From an uncultured Mycoplasmatota bacterium (lineage in GTDB: Bacteria > Bacillota_I > Bacilli_A > RF39 > UBA660): 64,000 nt of DNA. The DNA is taken from positions 16,799 through 80,798 of the forward strand of contig CAMMYS010000015.1 in the NCBI GenBank assembly GCA_946528555.1. The letters are read 5' to 3'. How positions within the stretch are numbered: the stretch's first letter is position 1; every line of letters begins with the position of its first letter. Of the stretch, positions 17,032 to 25,086 are shown piece after piece. The translations under genes were made by a program, and so were the position numbers. The notes beneath the pieces are model-generated. The model made no database searches. It had not been told where the DNA came from and saw only the letters and a program-made list of their open reading frames with translations.

Positions 17032-17922
17032 ATGGATGAATATTATAATAAAATTAAAAATGAATTAATTAACAATGAAATAGTTCATAAGATTAAAGAT
17101 TATTCTAAAAATAAAAGTGATCTTAGTACCTATTATAATGTTGGAAAAATACTTAGTGAAGCTGGTAAACATTATGGAGAGGGTATAATTAAGAAATATT
17201 CAAATAAGTTAACTAATGAATTAAAAGAAAACTATAATGTAACAAAGTTAAAGAAAATACGTAAATTTTATTTTATAATTGAAAAAGGTGCGACACTGTC
17301 GCACCAATTACCAATATCATTATATTTTGAATTATTATCATTACATAGTATTAATGAAATAAATTATTATATTAATTGTTGTATTAAACAAAATATATCT
17401 GTTAGAGATTTAAGAAACAGAATAAAAAATAAAGAGTATGAAAGATTAGATGATAAGAGTAAATTAAAAATTATTAATAATGAAAAATTATATATAGATG
17501 ATAGTATTAAGAATCCAATAGTTATATATAATAAGAATTATTATGTTGAAATATCTGAGAAAGTGTTGCAAAAAATAATACTTGAAGATATTGAATCTTT
17601 TATGAAAGAACTTGGTGAATCGTATAGCTTTATAGGCAGTGAATACAAAATAAAAATAGGAAACAATTATAATTATATAGATTTACTATTATTTAATATC
17701 AAATATAATTGTTATGTAGTTGTTGAATTAAAAATAACTGAATTAAAAAAAGAACATATAGGTCAAATAGAGACGTATATGAATTATATAGATAAGAATG
17801 TTAAAAATATAAATCAAAACAATACTATTGGAATAATAATATGCAAAAAAGATAATAAATATATAATTGAGTATTGTAGTGATAAAAGGATAATAAGCAG
17901 AGAATATTTATTAATACAATAA
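17032..17922 (+). CDS. YhcG/DUF1016-type PDDEXK nuclease-family protein
   Basis: 296 residues. The N-terminal helical domain has the family's YYNVGKILSE...HYGEGII pattern. A central segment with the ISVRDLRNRIKN pattern of DUF1016 follows. The C-terminal PDDEXK core includes YIDLLLFN and VVVELKI, where D and the ExK motif would bind metal. Slightly shorter than the usual 330-360. Such proteins occur beside mobile elements and restriction systems; no partner is adjacent. No Shine-Dalgarno sequence precedes the start, so expression may be low. A GC-rich perfect palindrome lies inside the gene. Confidence 0.82.
   Translation: MDEYYNKIKNELINNEIVHKIKDYSKNKSDLSTYYNVGKILSEAGKHYGEGIIKKYSNKLTNELKENYNVTKLKKIRKFYFIIEKGATLSHQLPISLYFELLSLHSINEINYYINCCIKQNISVRDLRNRIKNKEYERLDDKSKLKIINNEKLYIDDSIKNPIVIYNKNYYVEISEKVLQKIILEDIESFMKELGESYSFIGSEYKIKIGNNYNYIDLLLFNIKYNCYVVVELKITELKKEHIGQIETYMNYIDKNVKNINQNNTIGIIICKKDNKYIIEYCSDKRIISREYLLIQ
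17287..17305 (+). repeat. Perfect GC-rich palindrome inside YhcG-type gene
   Basis: GGTGCGACA, one base, TGTCGCACC. It encodes the GATLSHQ stretch. GC content is far above its surroundings. Confidence 0.85.
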
Positions 17923-17946
17923 AAAAAGCACTAAGTGCTTTTTTAT
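17923..17946. terminator. Bidirectional terminator between YhcG-type gene and aquaporin
   Basis: AAAAAAGCAC, TAA loop, GTGCTTTTTT works on both strands. The T run overlaps the stop codon of the convergent aquaporin gene. The AAAGCAC/GTGCTTT core recurs at three other terminators in the window. Confidence 0.88.
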
Positions 17947-18611
17947 TTTTCTTCTAGAATATCTCTATGGAATAGAGCAGCAAGTGCTCCACCAACTAGT
18001 GGTGCTAGAATGAATACCCAAACTTGTCTTGTAGCTTCTCCACCTTGAATAATTGCTGGTGCTAAACTTCTTGCTGGGTTTACTGATGTTCCTGTAATAC
18101 CAATTCCGATTAAATGAACTAATACTAAAGTAAGACCAATAACGATTCCTGCAACACTACCATTTTCTTTTTTACTTGTAACACCAAGTATTGCTAGTAC
18201 AAAGAAGAATGTTAATATTACTTCAGTTAAGAAAGCAACAACAGCAGTTACTTCATTACCATTTGCTAGTGTAGAACCAAATCCATTAGCCCCTAGTGCA
18301 CTAAAGTCACCTAAGATATATCCAAGAACTAATGAACCAGCGAATGCTCCAAGACATTGAGATACGATGTATCCCCAAAAGTCTTTAGCAGATATTCTTT
18401 TTGTTATTAACATAGCTAGTGATACTGCTGGATTAATATGGCAACCTGAAACATTACCAATTGAATAAGCCATTGCTACTATTACTAAACCAAAAGCTAA
18501 TGCAGTAGCAACAACGCCAGCTGGAGTAGAACATCCAACTACAACAGCAACTCCACAAGCAAGAAATGTTAATGCAAAAGTACCTACAAATTCTGAAACG
18601 TATTTCTTCAT
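17943..18611 (-). CDS. MIP-family aquaporin
   Basis: Channel protein of 222 residues with six predicted helices and two half-helices. Both NPA boxes are present: GCHINPAVSLAM and TSVNPARSLAPA. The second box is followed by R (NPAR), the selectivity-filter Arg. Short loops and overall length fit AqpZ-like water channels better than the longer glycerol facilitators. Plasma membrane. GGAGG lies just upstream of the ATG. Single gene on the minus strand, ending in a shared terminator. Confidence 0.92.
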   Translation of the reverse strand: MKKYVSEFVGTFALTFLACGVAVVVGCSTPAGVVATALAFGLVIVAMAYSIGNVSGCHINPAVSLAMLITKRISAKDFWGYIVSQCLGAFAGSLVLGYILGDFSALGANGFGSTLANGNEVTAVVAFLTEVILTFFFVLAILGVTSKKENGSVAGIVIGLTLVLVHLIGIGITGTSVNPARSLAPAIIQGGEATRQVWVFILAPLVGGALAALFHRDILEEK

Positions 18612-18689
18612 ATATCCTCCTTAATTCAATTATAAAAAATATAAATAAATTTGTCAAAAATTTGATATAATATTTTCAGGTGATGACGA

Positions 18690-19796
18690 GTGAAAAAATA
18701 TGATTATTTAGTAGTAGGATCTGGTTTATTTGGATCTACTTTTGCTAACCTTGCTAAAAAGGATGGTAAGAAAGTTTTAGTTATTGAAAAAAGAGACCAT
18801 ATTGGAGGAAATATTTATACTGAAAATATTGAAGGAATTAATGTTCATAAATATGGTGCTCATATATTTCATACTGATTATAAAGATGTTTGGGATTATG
18901 TAAACTCATTTATTGAATTTAATAGATATACTAATAGTCCTGTTGCTAGATATCATGATGAAGTATATAATTTACCTTTTAATATGAATACATTTTCTAA
19001 GATATGGAAAGATGTAATAACACCAGAAGATGCTTTAAGACATATTAATAAAGAAAAGAAAGAAATAAAAGGTGAACCTAAAAATCTTGAAGAACAAGCT
19101 ATTTCTTTAGTAGGTAGAACTATATATGAAAAGTTAATTAAATGTTATACTGAAAAACAATGGAATAGGGATTGTAAAGATTTACCATCTTTTATAATTA
19201 AAAGATTACCTGTTAGACTTACATATGATAATAATTATTTTAATGATAAATATCAAGGAATACCTATTGGTGGATATACTTTATTAATTGAAAGAATGTT
19301 AGATGGTATTGAAGTTAAACTTAATACTGATTATTTAAGTGATAAAAAACATTTTGATTCTCTTGCTGATAAAGTTATTTATACTGGTCCAATTGATGAG
19401 TATTTTGATTATAAACTTGGTAAGTTAGAGTGGAGAAGTCTAAGATTTGAAGATAAAATATATGATACAGATAATTATCAAGGAAATGCAGTTATAAATT
19501 ATACAAGTCATGACGTTGAATATACAAGAAGTATTGAACATAAACATTTTGAGTTTGTAACTGATAATGAACGTACTATTGTTACATATGAATATCCTTG
19601 TGATTATAAAGATGGTATGGAAAAATATTATACTGTTAATGATGAAAAGAATAACGCTCTTGCTGATAAGTATAAAGAACTAGTTTCTAAAGAGAAAAAA
19701 GTTATATTTGGTGGTAGACTTGCCGAATATAAATATTATGATATGGATGATGTTATTAAACGTGCTATGGAAGAATATGAAATATTGAATAAGTAA
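18690..19796 (+). CDS. glf: UDP-galactopyranose mutase
   Basis: FAD enzyme of 368 residues converting UDP-galactopyranose to UDP-galactofuranose. N-terminal dinucleotide fold VVGSGLFGSTFA, then VIEKRDHIGGN, HKYGAHIFHT, TEKQWNRD and the C-terminal GGRLAEYKYYDMD segment that closes the flavin site. GTG start, placed by AGGTGAT seven bases upstream. The product implies galactofuranose in a surface polysaccharide. The flippase downstream has a promoter starting inside the end of this gene. Confidence 0.95.
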   Translation: MKKYDYLVVGSGLFGSTFANLAKKDGKKVLVIEKRDHIGGNIYTENIEGINVHKYGAHIFHTDYKDVWDYVNSFIEFNRYTNSPVARYHDEVYNLPFNMNTFSKIWKDVITPEDALRHINKEKKEIKGEPKNLEEQAISLVGRTIYEKLIKCYTEKQWNRDCKDLPSFIIKRLPVRLTYDNNYFNDKYQGIPIGGYTLLIERMLDGIEVKLNTDYLSDKKHFDSLADKVIYTGPIDEYFDYKLGKLEWRSLRFEDKIYDTDNYQGNAVINYTSHDVEYTRSIEHKHFEFVTDNERTIVTYEYPCDYKDGMEKYYTVNDEKNNALADKYKELVSKEKKVIFGGRLAEYKYYDMDDVIKRAMEEYEILNK

Positions 19797-19813
19797 TATT
19801 TAAATGTTATAAT
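19785..19813 (+). promoter_or_regulatory. Sigma-A-type promoter for flippase gene
   Basis: TTGAAT, 17 bases, TATAAT. The -35 box lies within the last codons of glf. Confidence 0.65.
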
Positions 19814-19830
19814 GTACTGGCAGGTGAGTA

Positions 19831-21282
19831 ATGAAAAAAAAGGTCCATAAAAACTCTGTTAAAATTAATTATGTTTATAACATGGGTTATCAATTATTAA
19901 TTTTAATAATGCCACTAATTACAACACCTTACGTATCACGTATATTAGGTGCTGATGGTATTGGAATATCTGGGTATACTATTTCTATAGTTACCTATTT
20001 TGTTTTGTTTGGATCTTTAGGAATATCTATTTATGGTCAAAGAGAAATAGCATATTATCAAAATGATAAAAAAGAAAGAAGTAAAATATTCTTTGAATTA
20101 ATTTCTCTTAAATTGATATCTATGACTATATCAATGATATTATTTTATTTATTTTTTGCTAGAAGTGGAAATTATTCTGCTTATTATAAAATCTTATTAC
20201 TTGAGATGGTAGCTAATGTATTTGATATAGTTTGGTTTTATCAAGGAATGGAAAGATTTAAAAAGACTACTCTTAGAAATGGTTTTATTAAAGCATTAAG
20301 TGTAGTTGCTATTTTTATGTTTGTTAAAAAAGAAAGTGATATAACTAATTATTTATATATATATTCATTAACTACTTTATTTAGTAATTTATCTTTATGG
20401 ATTAAAGTTAATAAATATATTGAATTACCTGAAAAGTTAAATGTTTTTAGACATTTAAAAAACACTATTTATCTTTTTATACCACAAGTTGCTATTCAAG
20501 TATATACTGTTTTAGATAAAACAATGATTGGTAGTATTTTAGGAGATATGAGTGAAGTTGGTTATTATGAACAAGTACAAAAGATAATAAAAGTATCTTT
20601 AGTAATTGTTACTTCTATGGGTACTGCTATGCTTCCTAGAATAGCTAATTGTTATGCAACAAAAGAAAAAGAAAAGATTAAAGAATATATTAATAAAGCA
20701 TTTAGTTTTTCATTGTTATTTTCAATTCCTATGGCATTTGGAATGATTGCTATTGCATCTAAATTTGTTCCATCTTTCTTTGGACCAGATTTTTATCCTG
20801 GAATTCCTTTAATGCAAATAATGAGTGTTATAACAATATTTATTAGTTTAAGTAATGTAATTGGTATTCAATATTTATTACCAACTAAAAAAGAAAAATA
20901 TTATACAATATCTGTTATAGTAGGAGCAGTTATTAATTTAATACTTAATTATTTCTTAATTAAATGTTATAAGTCTTTAGGAGCAGCTATTGCTACTGTA
21001 ATAGCAGAGTTCATAGTAACAACTATACAATTCTATTTTGTTAGAAAAGAATTTAAATTTACTGAAGTTATTAAATTATCTAAGAATTATTTAATAGCTG
21101 GTTTAGTTATGTTTATAATAGTTAGTTTAATTAATCAAACAGAAATATTTATAAGAAGTATTACTATTATTATTGAATCTTGTATAGGAGTTTTAATATA
21201 TGTATTAATGTTATATTTACTTAAAGATAATTTCTTTATTGATACATATAAAAGTTTAAAAAAGTTAATATTTAAGAAATGA
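19831..21282 (+). CDS. Polysaccharide flippase (Wzx/RfbX, MOP superfamily)
   Basis: Polytopic membrane protein of 483 residues with 12-14 predicted helices. The N-terminal pattern NMGYQLLILIMPLITTPYVSRILG is characteristic of Wzx-type lipid-linked oligosaccharide flippases. It would move undecaprenyl-linked repeat units across the membrane, probably the galactofuranose-containing polymer implied by glf. The start follows AGGTGAG. It overlaps the VanZ-like gene by four bases. Confidence 0.9.
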   Translation: MKKKVHKNSVKINYVYNMGYQLLILIMPLITTPYVSRILGADGIGISGYTISIVTYFVLFGSLGISIYGQREIAYYQNDKKERSKIFFELISLKLISMTISMILFYLFFARSGNYSAYYKILLLEMVANVFDIVWFYQGMERFKKTTLRNGFIKALSVVAIFMFVKKESDITNYLYIYSLTTLFSNLSLWIKVNKYIELPEKLNVFRHLKNTIYLFIPQVAIQVYTVLDKTMIGSILGDMSEVGYYEQVQKIIKVSLVIVTSMGTAMLPRIANCYATKEKEKIKEYINKAFSFSLLFSIPMAFGMIAIASKFVPSFFGPDFYPGIPLMQIMSVITIFISLSNVIGIQYLLPTKKEKYYTISVIVGAVINLILNYFLIKCYKSLGAAIATVIAEFIVTTIQFYFVRKEFKFTEVIKLSKNYLIAGLVMFIIVSLINQTEIFIRSITIIIESCIGVLIYVLMLYLLKDNFFIDTYKSLKKLIFKK

Positions 21283-21755
21283 AAAAGTATATCTTATTAT
21301 TTTTAGTTATTTTATGGATGGGTATTATATTTTATTTTAGTAATATGGTTTCATATAAATCAGATGAAAAGAGTGATCAAGTAATTGATTCTACTGTTAT
21401 TAAAATAGCAAAGTTTTTTAAAAGTGATATTACTTTAGAAGAACAAGATATAATTTATAGATATAGTATTTATCCTGTAAGAAAATATGCTCATGTATTT
21501 GAGTATTTTGTTTTGTTTGTTTTATTATTTTTATATTTAGATTGTTATAAAATAAGTTTTAAAAATAAACTTATATATGCTTTGATTATTAGTATACTCT
21601 ATGCATGTAGTGATGAAGTGCATCAATTATTTGTAGAGGGTAGAGATGGAAGAGTCATTGATGTAATAATTGATTCATGTGGATCTTTTATTGGATTAGT
21701 ATTATGTTATTTTATTAAAAGAAAAAAGTGCAAAAACACTTGTTTGTGTTCATAA
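21279..21755 (+). CDS. VanZ-family membrane protein
   Basis: 158 residues with four membrane helices. Family motifs: WMGIIFYFSN at the first helix, VRKYAHVFEYF in the second, and DEVHQLFVEGRDGRVIDVIIDSCG before the last. VanZ proteins are envelope proteins of unclear biochemistry linked to teicoplanin resistance and to polysaccharide loci. Translationally coupled to the flippase (ATGA). The 3' end overlaps the promoter of the downstream small RNA. Confidence 0.88.
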   Translation: MKKYILLFLVILWMGIIFYFSNMVSYKSDEKSDQVIDSTVIKIAKFFKSDITLEEQDIIYRYSIYPVRKYAHVFEYFVLFVLLFLYLDCYKISFKNKLIYALIISILYACSDEVHQLFVEGRDGRVIDVIIDSCGSFIGLVLCYFIKRKKCKNTCLCS

Positions 21756-21768
21756 ACAATGATATAAT
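21740..21768 (+). promoter_or_regulatory. Promoter of small RNA/leader
   Basis: TTGTTT, exactly 17 bases, TATAAT. Transcription would begin near 21775. It starts within the last bases of the VanZ-like gene. Confidence 0.65.
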
Positions 21769-21774
21769 TAATTT

Positions 21775-21900
21775 GTATTAACTAACTTGACTAAGTGTTA
21801 GTATGACAATTAGGTCGACTAGGGTTTTCTTTTTAGGTCAAGATAAAAAGATTGCACGCATGCGGAGATATTTCTCGAAAGAGAGATATCTCCTTTTTTT
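21775..21900 (+). ncRNA. Structured RNA with own promoter and terminator, class unknown
   Basis: About 125 bases with no usable reading frame. Helices seen: CTAAC/GTTAG near 21785-21802, an 8-bp stem TCTTTTTA/TAAAAAGA closing an eight-base GGTCAAGA loop near 21830-21855, and a terminal 13-bp stem. GACTAGGGTTT before the second helix and GGTC.AGA in its loop recall fragments of ykkC-type riboswitch consensus, but the fit is partial and I do not claim that class. It may be a riboswitch-like leader whose downstream gene was replaced, or a free small RNA. Confidence 0.5.
21864..21900 (+). terminator. Strong terminator of the small RNA
   Basis: A 13-bp stem (GGAGATATTTCTC / GAGAGATATCTCC, one T.G pair) is capped by a GAAA tetraloop and followed by seven Ts. 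Much more GC-rich than its surroundings. Confidence 0.92.
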
Positions 21901-22065
21901 GTTATAAGGAGGTGATTATAAAAGCTGGATTATTTTTTAATTATTAATATTTGAAAGGAGGAATAATATGAATGAATTAGATATTAATAATAATGTATTT
22001 GAACAAATAAAACATATTAATAAAGCAAAGTTAGCATGTGAACATAGTCCATATGTTATAGAAGA

Positions 22066-22091
22066 CCATTTTGTCGGCAGCGACAAAATGG
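22066..22091 (+). repeat. Perfect palindrome in mini-DinD gene
   Basis: 11-bp arms CCATTTTGTCG / CGACAAAATGG with a GCAG loop, spanning the codons for HFVGSDKMV. Confidence 0.9.
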
Positions 22092-22180
22092 TTAAAACTG
22101 GAGATTCTATAAGGAAAATTAATGATTACAAATTATCTAGATATGCATGCAATAATAGTTCAATAAAAGAAACTGAACAC

Positions 22181-22198
22181 TTTCCTGAGGTCAGGAAA
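22181..22198 (+). repeat. Second perfect palindrome in mini-DinD gene
   Basis: TTTCCTGA, GG, TCAGGAAA, at the second HF motif (HFPEVRK), close to the inferred second deletion junction. Confidence 0.85.
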
Positions 22199-22298
22199 CC
22201 GATAATAGGTGGAACAATGCCAGAAGATTTGCCAACACCAAAGAAAAGTATTAAACAAATTGAAAAAGAAAAATATATGATAAAGGAGAGTGAATTAA

Positions 22299-23228
22299 AT
22301 GAAAAATGAAATTGTTATTTTTGAAAATCAAAATGTAAAATTAGAAGTAAATATGAATGATGAGACTGTGTGGTTGACACAGGATCAAATGGCCAAATTA
22401 TTTGAAAGGGATGTCGCTGTTATTTCAAGACATATTAATAATATTTTTAAGGATGAAGAACTTGAAGAAAAAAGCAATTTGCAAAAAATGCAAATTGCTA
22501 ATTCAGATAAGCCAGTAAAAATATATAGTCTAGATGTTATAATTGGAGTTGGTTATAGGGTCAAATCTAAAAATGGTATTATCTTTAGAAAATGGGCAAC
22601 TAGTGTTCTTAAAGAATATATGTTAAAAGGTGTTGCTATTAATCAAAAAAGATTAGAGTTCTTGGAAAAAAGTGTTAAATTAATTGAGATTGCTAATAGA
22701 GGAAACGATAGGATATCTGATAGTGAAGCTAAGGATATTTTGTATGTGATAGGTGAATATACAAAATCTCTTGATTTATTAGATAATTATGATCATAGAA
22801 ACTTATCTAAAATTAAAGGTAATATAGATGATAGAATTATTAATTATAATGATTGTATTGATGTAATTAAAAAACTTAAATTTGGTAATAATAGTAATAT
22901 ATTTGGTCTTGAAAGAAATCATGGATTAGAATCAATATTAAATGATATTTATTTAACATTTGATGGTAAAGATGTATATGAAAGTATTGAATTAAAAGCA
23001 TGTAATTTTTTATATACATTGATTAAAAATCATCCATTCATTGATGGCAATAAAAGAATAGCTGCTACATTATTTATATACTTTTTAAATTATTATAGTA
23101 TTTTGTATAAAGATGGTAAAAAGGTTATTGATAATAATACTTTAACTGCTATGACATTATTAATAGCTGAATCTAATCCAAAAGAAAAAGAAATAATAAT
23201 TGATTTAGTGATGAATTTTTTATGTTAA
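22299..23228 (+). CDS. RhuM-family protein fused to C-terminal Fic/Doc domain
   Basis: 309 residues. The first ~110 match RhuM/virulence-protein family: VWLTQDQMAKLFERD, ISRHINNIF, YSLDVIIGVGYRVKS, FRKWATSVLKEYM. The last ~140 hold a Fic core HPFIDGNKRIAATLF with its catalytic His and phosphate-binding DGNK, so AMP- or other nucleotidyl-transfer to a target is likely. No inhibitory [ST]xxxE[GN] helix is obvious to me. It overlaps the mini-DinD gene by 11 bases and has its own AAAGGAG. A stand-alone accessory toxin-like or regulatory gene; the target is unknown. Confidence 0.85.
   Translation: MKNEIVIFENQNVKLEVNMNDETVWLTQDQMAKLFERDVAVISRHINNIFKDEELEEKSNLQKMQIANSDKPVKIYSLDVIIGVGYRVKSKNGIIFRKWATSVLKEYMLKGVAINQKRLEFLEKSVKLIEIANRGNDRISDSEAKDILYVIGEYTKSLDLLDNYDHRNLSKIKGNIDDRIINYNDCIDVIKKLKFGNNSNIFGLERNHGLESILNDIYLTFDGKDVYESIELKACNFLYTLIKNHPFIDGNKRIAATLFIYFLNYYSILYKDGKKVIDNNTLTAMTLLIAESNPKEKEIIIDLVMNFLC
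22473..22499 (+). repeat. Perfect palindrome in RhuM-Fic gene
   Basis: 11-bp arms AGCAATTTGCA / TGCAAATTGCT around five As, in the codons for NLQKMQIAN. Fourth such element in the accessory genes 17032-23228. Confidence 0.85.
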
Positions 23229-23236
23229 TTTAAAAT

Positions 23237-23268
23237 GTAAATATTGTAAAAAATATTTACTTTTTTTT
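23237..23268 (+). terminator. Rho-independent terminator after RhuM-Fic
   Basis: 9-bp stem GTAAATATT / AATATTTAC followed by eight Ts. Confidence 0.85.
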
Positions 23269-23316
23269 AATGTTCATTATATAATTGTTATATATGATAC
23301 AAGGAGGGTATTAAAT

Positions 23317-23907
23317 ATGAATAAAGAAGGAAGATTTCAAAATGTATTAATAATTTTACTAGCAGTTGCAGTTGTTGGTATGTCAATAGGTTTTGCCGCA
23401 TTTTCAAGCCAATTAACTATTACTGGTAATGCAACATTTGAAAAAGCTAAATGGGAGGTAATTTGGGATAATACAACATTAGTTGAAACTGAAACTAATG
23501 CTACTAACCAAGGTACAGTTGTTGTTGATAACAATAATATGAATGTAACTTATAATGTAACATTAAAACCTCATACAAGTTATAGTTTTACTGTTAATGC
23601 TAAAAACAATGGTACATTTGATGCTAAGTTAACTGGTATTACATTTACTGGAAAGACTCCAGCACAAATTGCTTCAGAATATAGTGGTAAAATTGGTTAC
23701 AAGTTTACTTATGGTGGAGTAACTTATACTGATACAACTAATACTGCAGAATCTAATATTAAATTAGCTAAGAATGGTGGAACAGCTCCAGTTGTTGTTA
23801 CATTAGAATATCCATTACCAGAATCAGCTAGTAATTTACTTGCTAATGATGTTAATGTAAATCTTGGTGTACAATTAAATTATGAACCTGTAATTGAAAA
23901 TAACTAG
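23317..23907 (+). CDS. TasA/CalY (camelysin)-like secreted protein
   Basis: 196 residues. The N-terminal signal helix NVLIILLAVAVVGMSIGFAAFSSQLTITGNA is of the SipW-dependent type: hydrophobic core, then AAFSSQL and a strand-rich mature chain of about 165 residues. Fold features resemble TasA/camelysin, the fibre proteins of Bacillus biofilm matrix. No metal motif (HExxH) is seen, so a structural rather than proteolytic role is favoured. First gene of a four-gene operon that also supplies a SipW-type peptidase. Strong AAGGAGGG ribosome site. Confidence 0.75.
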   Translation: MNKEGRFQNVLIILLAVAVVGMSIGFAAFSSQLTITGNATFEKAKWEVIWDNTTLVETETNATNQGTVVVDNNNMNVTYNVTLKPHTSYSFTVNAKNNGTFDAKLTGITFTGKTPAQIASEYSGKIGYKFTYGGVTYTDTTNTAESNIKLAKNGGTAPVVVTLEYPLPESASNLLANDVNVNLGVQLNYEPVIENN

Positions 23908-23921
23908 GAAAAAACGATATT

Positions 23922-25073
23922 ATGAAAAACACAAATAAGATATATATATTAGTATCTTTACTAGGAGTGTTTTATCTAATCTATTTTATGGTTTTGGATA
24001 AAAAACTTACTAGTGCTACTAGTAATATAATACTTACAGTTTTTTGGATATTATTGTGTTTTTTATCATTAATTATGCTTAAATATCCAAAAGATAATTC
24101 TTTGTATAAGAGAAATGCTAACAAAATGGTTATTATATCTATAATGGCTACCTTGTTGGTTTCTTATCTTTTGGGTTTTTTTGTTGGATTTGGAAGAAAT
24201 GGATATATAACTAGTTTTAGTTTTTTGTTTAAATCTATGACACCTGTCTTATTGATTAAGATATGTAGAGAAGTAATAAGATATGTTACAGCTAAAAATA
24301 GTACATTTAAAAAATTACCAATTGTTATAATTACTATTTTATTTATAATAATAGAAATAATAAGTGCATATATACCGTTGATAGATGCAGAACATGCCTT
24401 TTATTTTATATGCATAACAGTACTTCCATGTATAGCAGAAAATATATTATGCAGTTATCTTGCATATAACTTTGGTTTGGATACAACATTATTATATGTG
24501 GTTCCATATACTATATATCCGTTTGTCTTACCATACATACCAGCACTTGGTAATTATATTAATTCAGTATTGTTTATATTATTACCATTTATGTTATATA
24601 TGTTAACTATAAAGATAGTTAGATATCAAAATAAAGAAAAAGTTAGTTTAAAACAAAGTACAAAAAATTTATTTACAATTCCAATAATAGTATTTTTAGC
24701 AACATTGGCTATATTAGTATCTGGATTTCTTAGATATAAATTAATAGCTATAGCAACTGATTCCATGAATCCTGTATTTTATAGAGGAGATGGAATTATT
24801 TATGAAAATATTAAATATGTTGATAGAGTTGAAGTTGGAGATATATTAGTTTTTATGAATTCAGGTAAGATCATAACTCATAGAGTACTTGGTATAATTG
24901 AATCACCTGATGGTAAAATATATAAAACTAAAGGTGATAACAACCCAACATATGATAGTTTCGATGTAGAAGAAAAAGATGGAATTGGAGTAGTAAAATA
25001 TGTAGTCAAATATGTTGGTTTTCCAACAGTTTGGTTTAATGAAAATATAAAAAGAATAAGAATTAAGGGTTAG
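23922..25073 (+). CDS. Polytopic membrane protein with C-terminal SipW-type signal peptidase domain
   Basis: 383 residues. About eight membrane helices occupy residues 1-270, an extension absent from ordinary SipW. The peptidase domain then starts: catalytic Ser S281 in ATDSMNPVF and His H320 in ITHRVLG in place of the bacterial Lys, followed by GDNNPTYD with the likely Asp. This Ser-His type is the ER/archaeal-like class used by SipW. Placed 14 bases after the TasA-like gene, it should mature that protein and the Hint protein downstream. The long membrane part may dock substrates, which is inference. Confidence 0.85.
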   Translation: MKNTNKIYILVSLLGVFYLIYFMVLDKKLTSATSNIILTVFWILLCFLSLIMLKYPKDNSLYKRNANKMVIISIMATLLVSYLLGFFVGFGRNGYITSFSFLFKSMTPVLLIKICREVIRYVTAKNSTFKKLPIVIITILFIIIEIISAYIPLIDAEHAFYFICITVLPCIAENILCSYLAYNFGLDTTLLYVVPYTIYPFVLPYIPALGNYINSVLFILLPFMLYMLTIKIVRYQNKEKVSLKQSTKNLFTIPIIVFLATLAILVSGFLRYKLIAIATDSMNPVFYRGDGIIYENIKYVDRVEVGDILVFMNSGKIITHRVLGIIESPDGKIYKTKGDNNPTYDSFDVEEKDGIGVVKYVVKYVGFPTVWFNENIKRIRIKG

Positions 25074-25086
25074 GAGAGTGAATAAA

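Larger units (their letters stand above)
21968..22309 (+). pseudogene. DinD-like gene with two in-frame internal deletions (mini-DinD)
   Basis: An open frame of 113 residues made of three DinD pieces: FEQIKHIN, then KAKLACEHSPYVIEDHF..KMV..LSRYAC, then TEHF..VRKPIIGGTMPEDLPTPKKSIKQIE. Full-length DinD (about 275 residues) has roughly 30 residues between the first two blocks and about 150 between the last two; both are missing while frame is kept. Perfect GGAGG ribosome site, and the stop overlaps the following RhuM-Fic gene, so it is probably translated. It could be a decayed gene or a functional short form. DinD itself is a damage-induced protein linked to RecA in E. coli. Confidence 0.68.

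Noticed and set aside
18651..18671. TTGTCA followed by TATAAT ahead of glf as a promoter pair.
   Set aside because: Only nine bases separate them, far from 16-18. The TATAAT may work alone, but no -35 box is supported.
21775..21900. Naming the small RNA as a guanidine-I (ykkC) riboswitch.
   Set aside because: CTAGGGTT and a GGTC.AGA loop are similar, but the conserved ACACGG...GCCCGGGAG part is not present and the downstream gene does not fit.
21906..21947. A small reading frame after AAGGAGGTGATT starting with ATA or GTG.
   Set aside because: ATA is not an accepted start here and the GTG lies within the ribosome site. The frame has about ten codons. Mentioned only as a possible relic.
17032..23228. 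A prophage.
   Set aside because: DinD-, RhuM- and YhcG-like genes are often on mobile elements, but no integrase, capsid, terminase, portal or lysis genes are present and glf, flippase and aquaporin lie among them.
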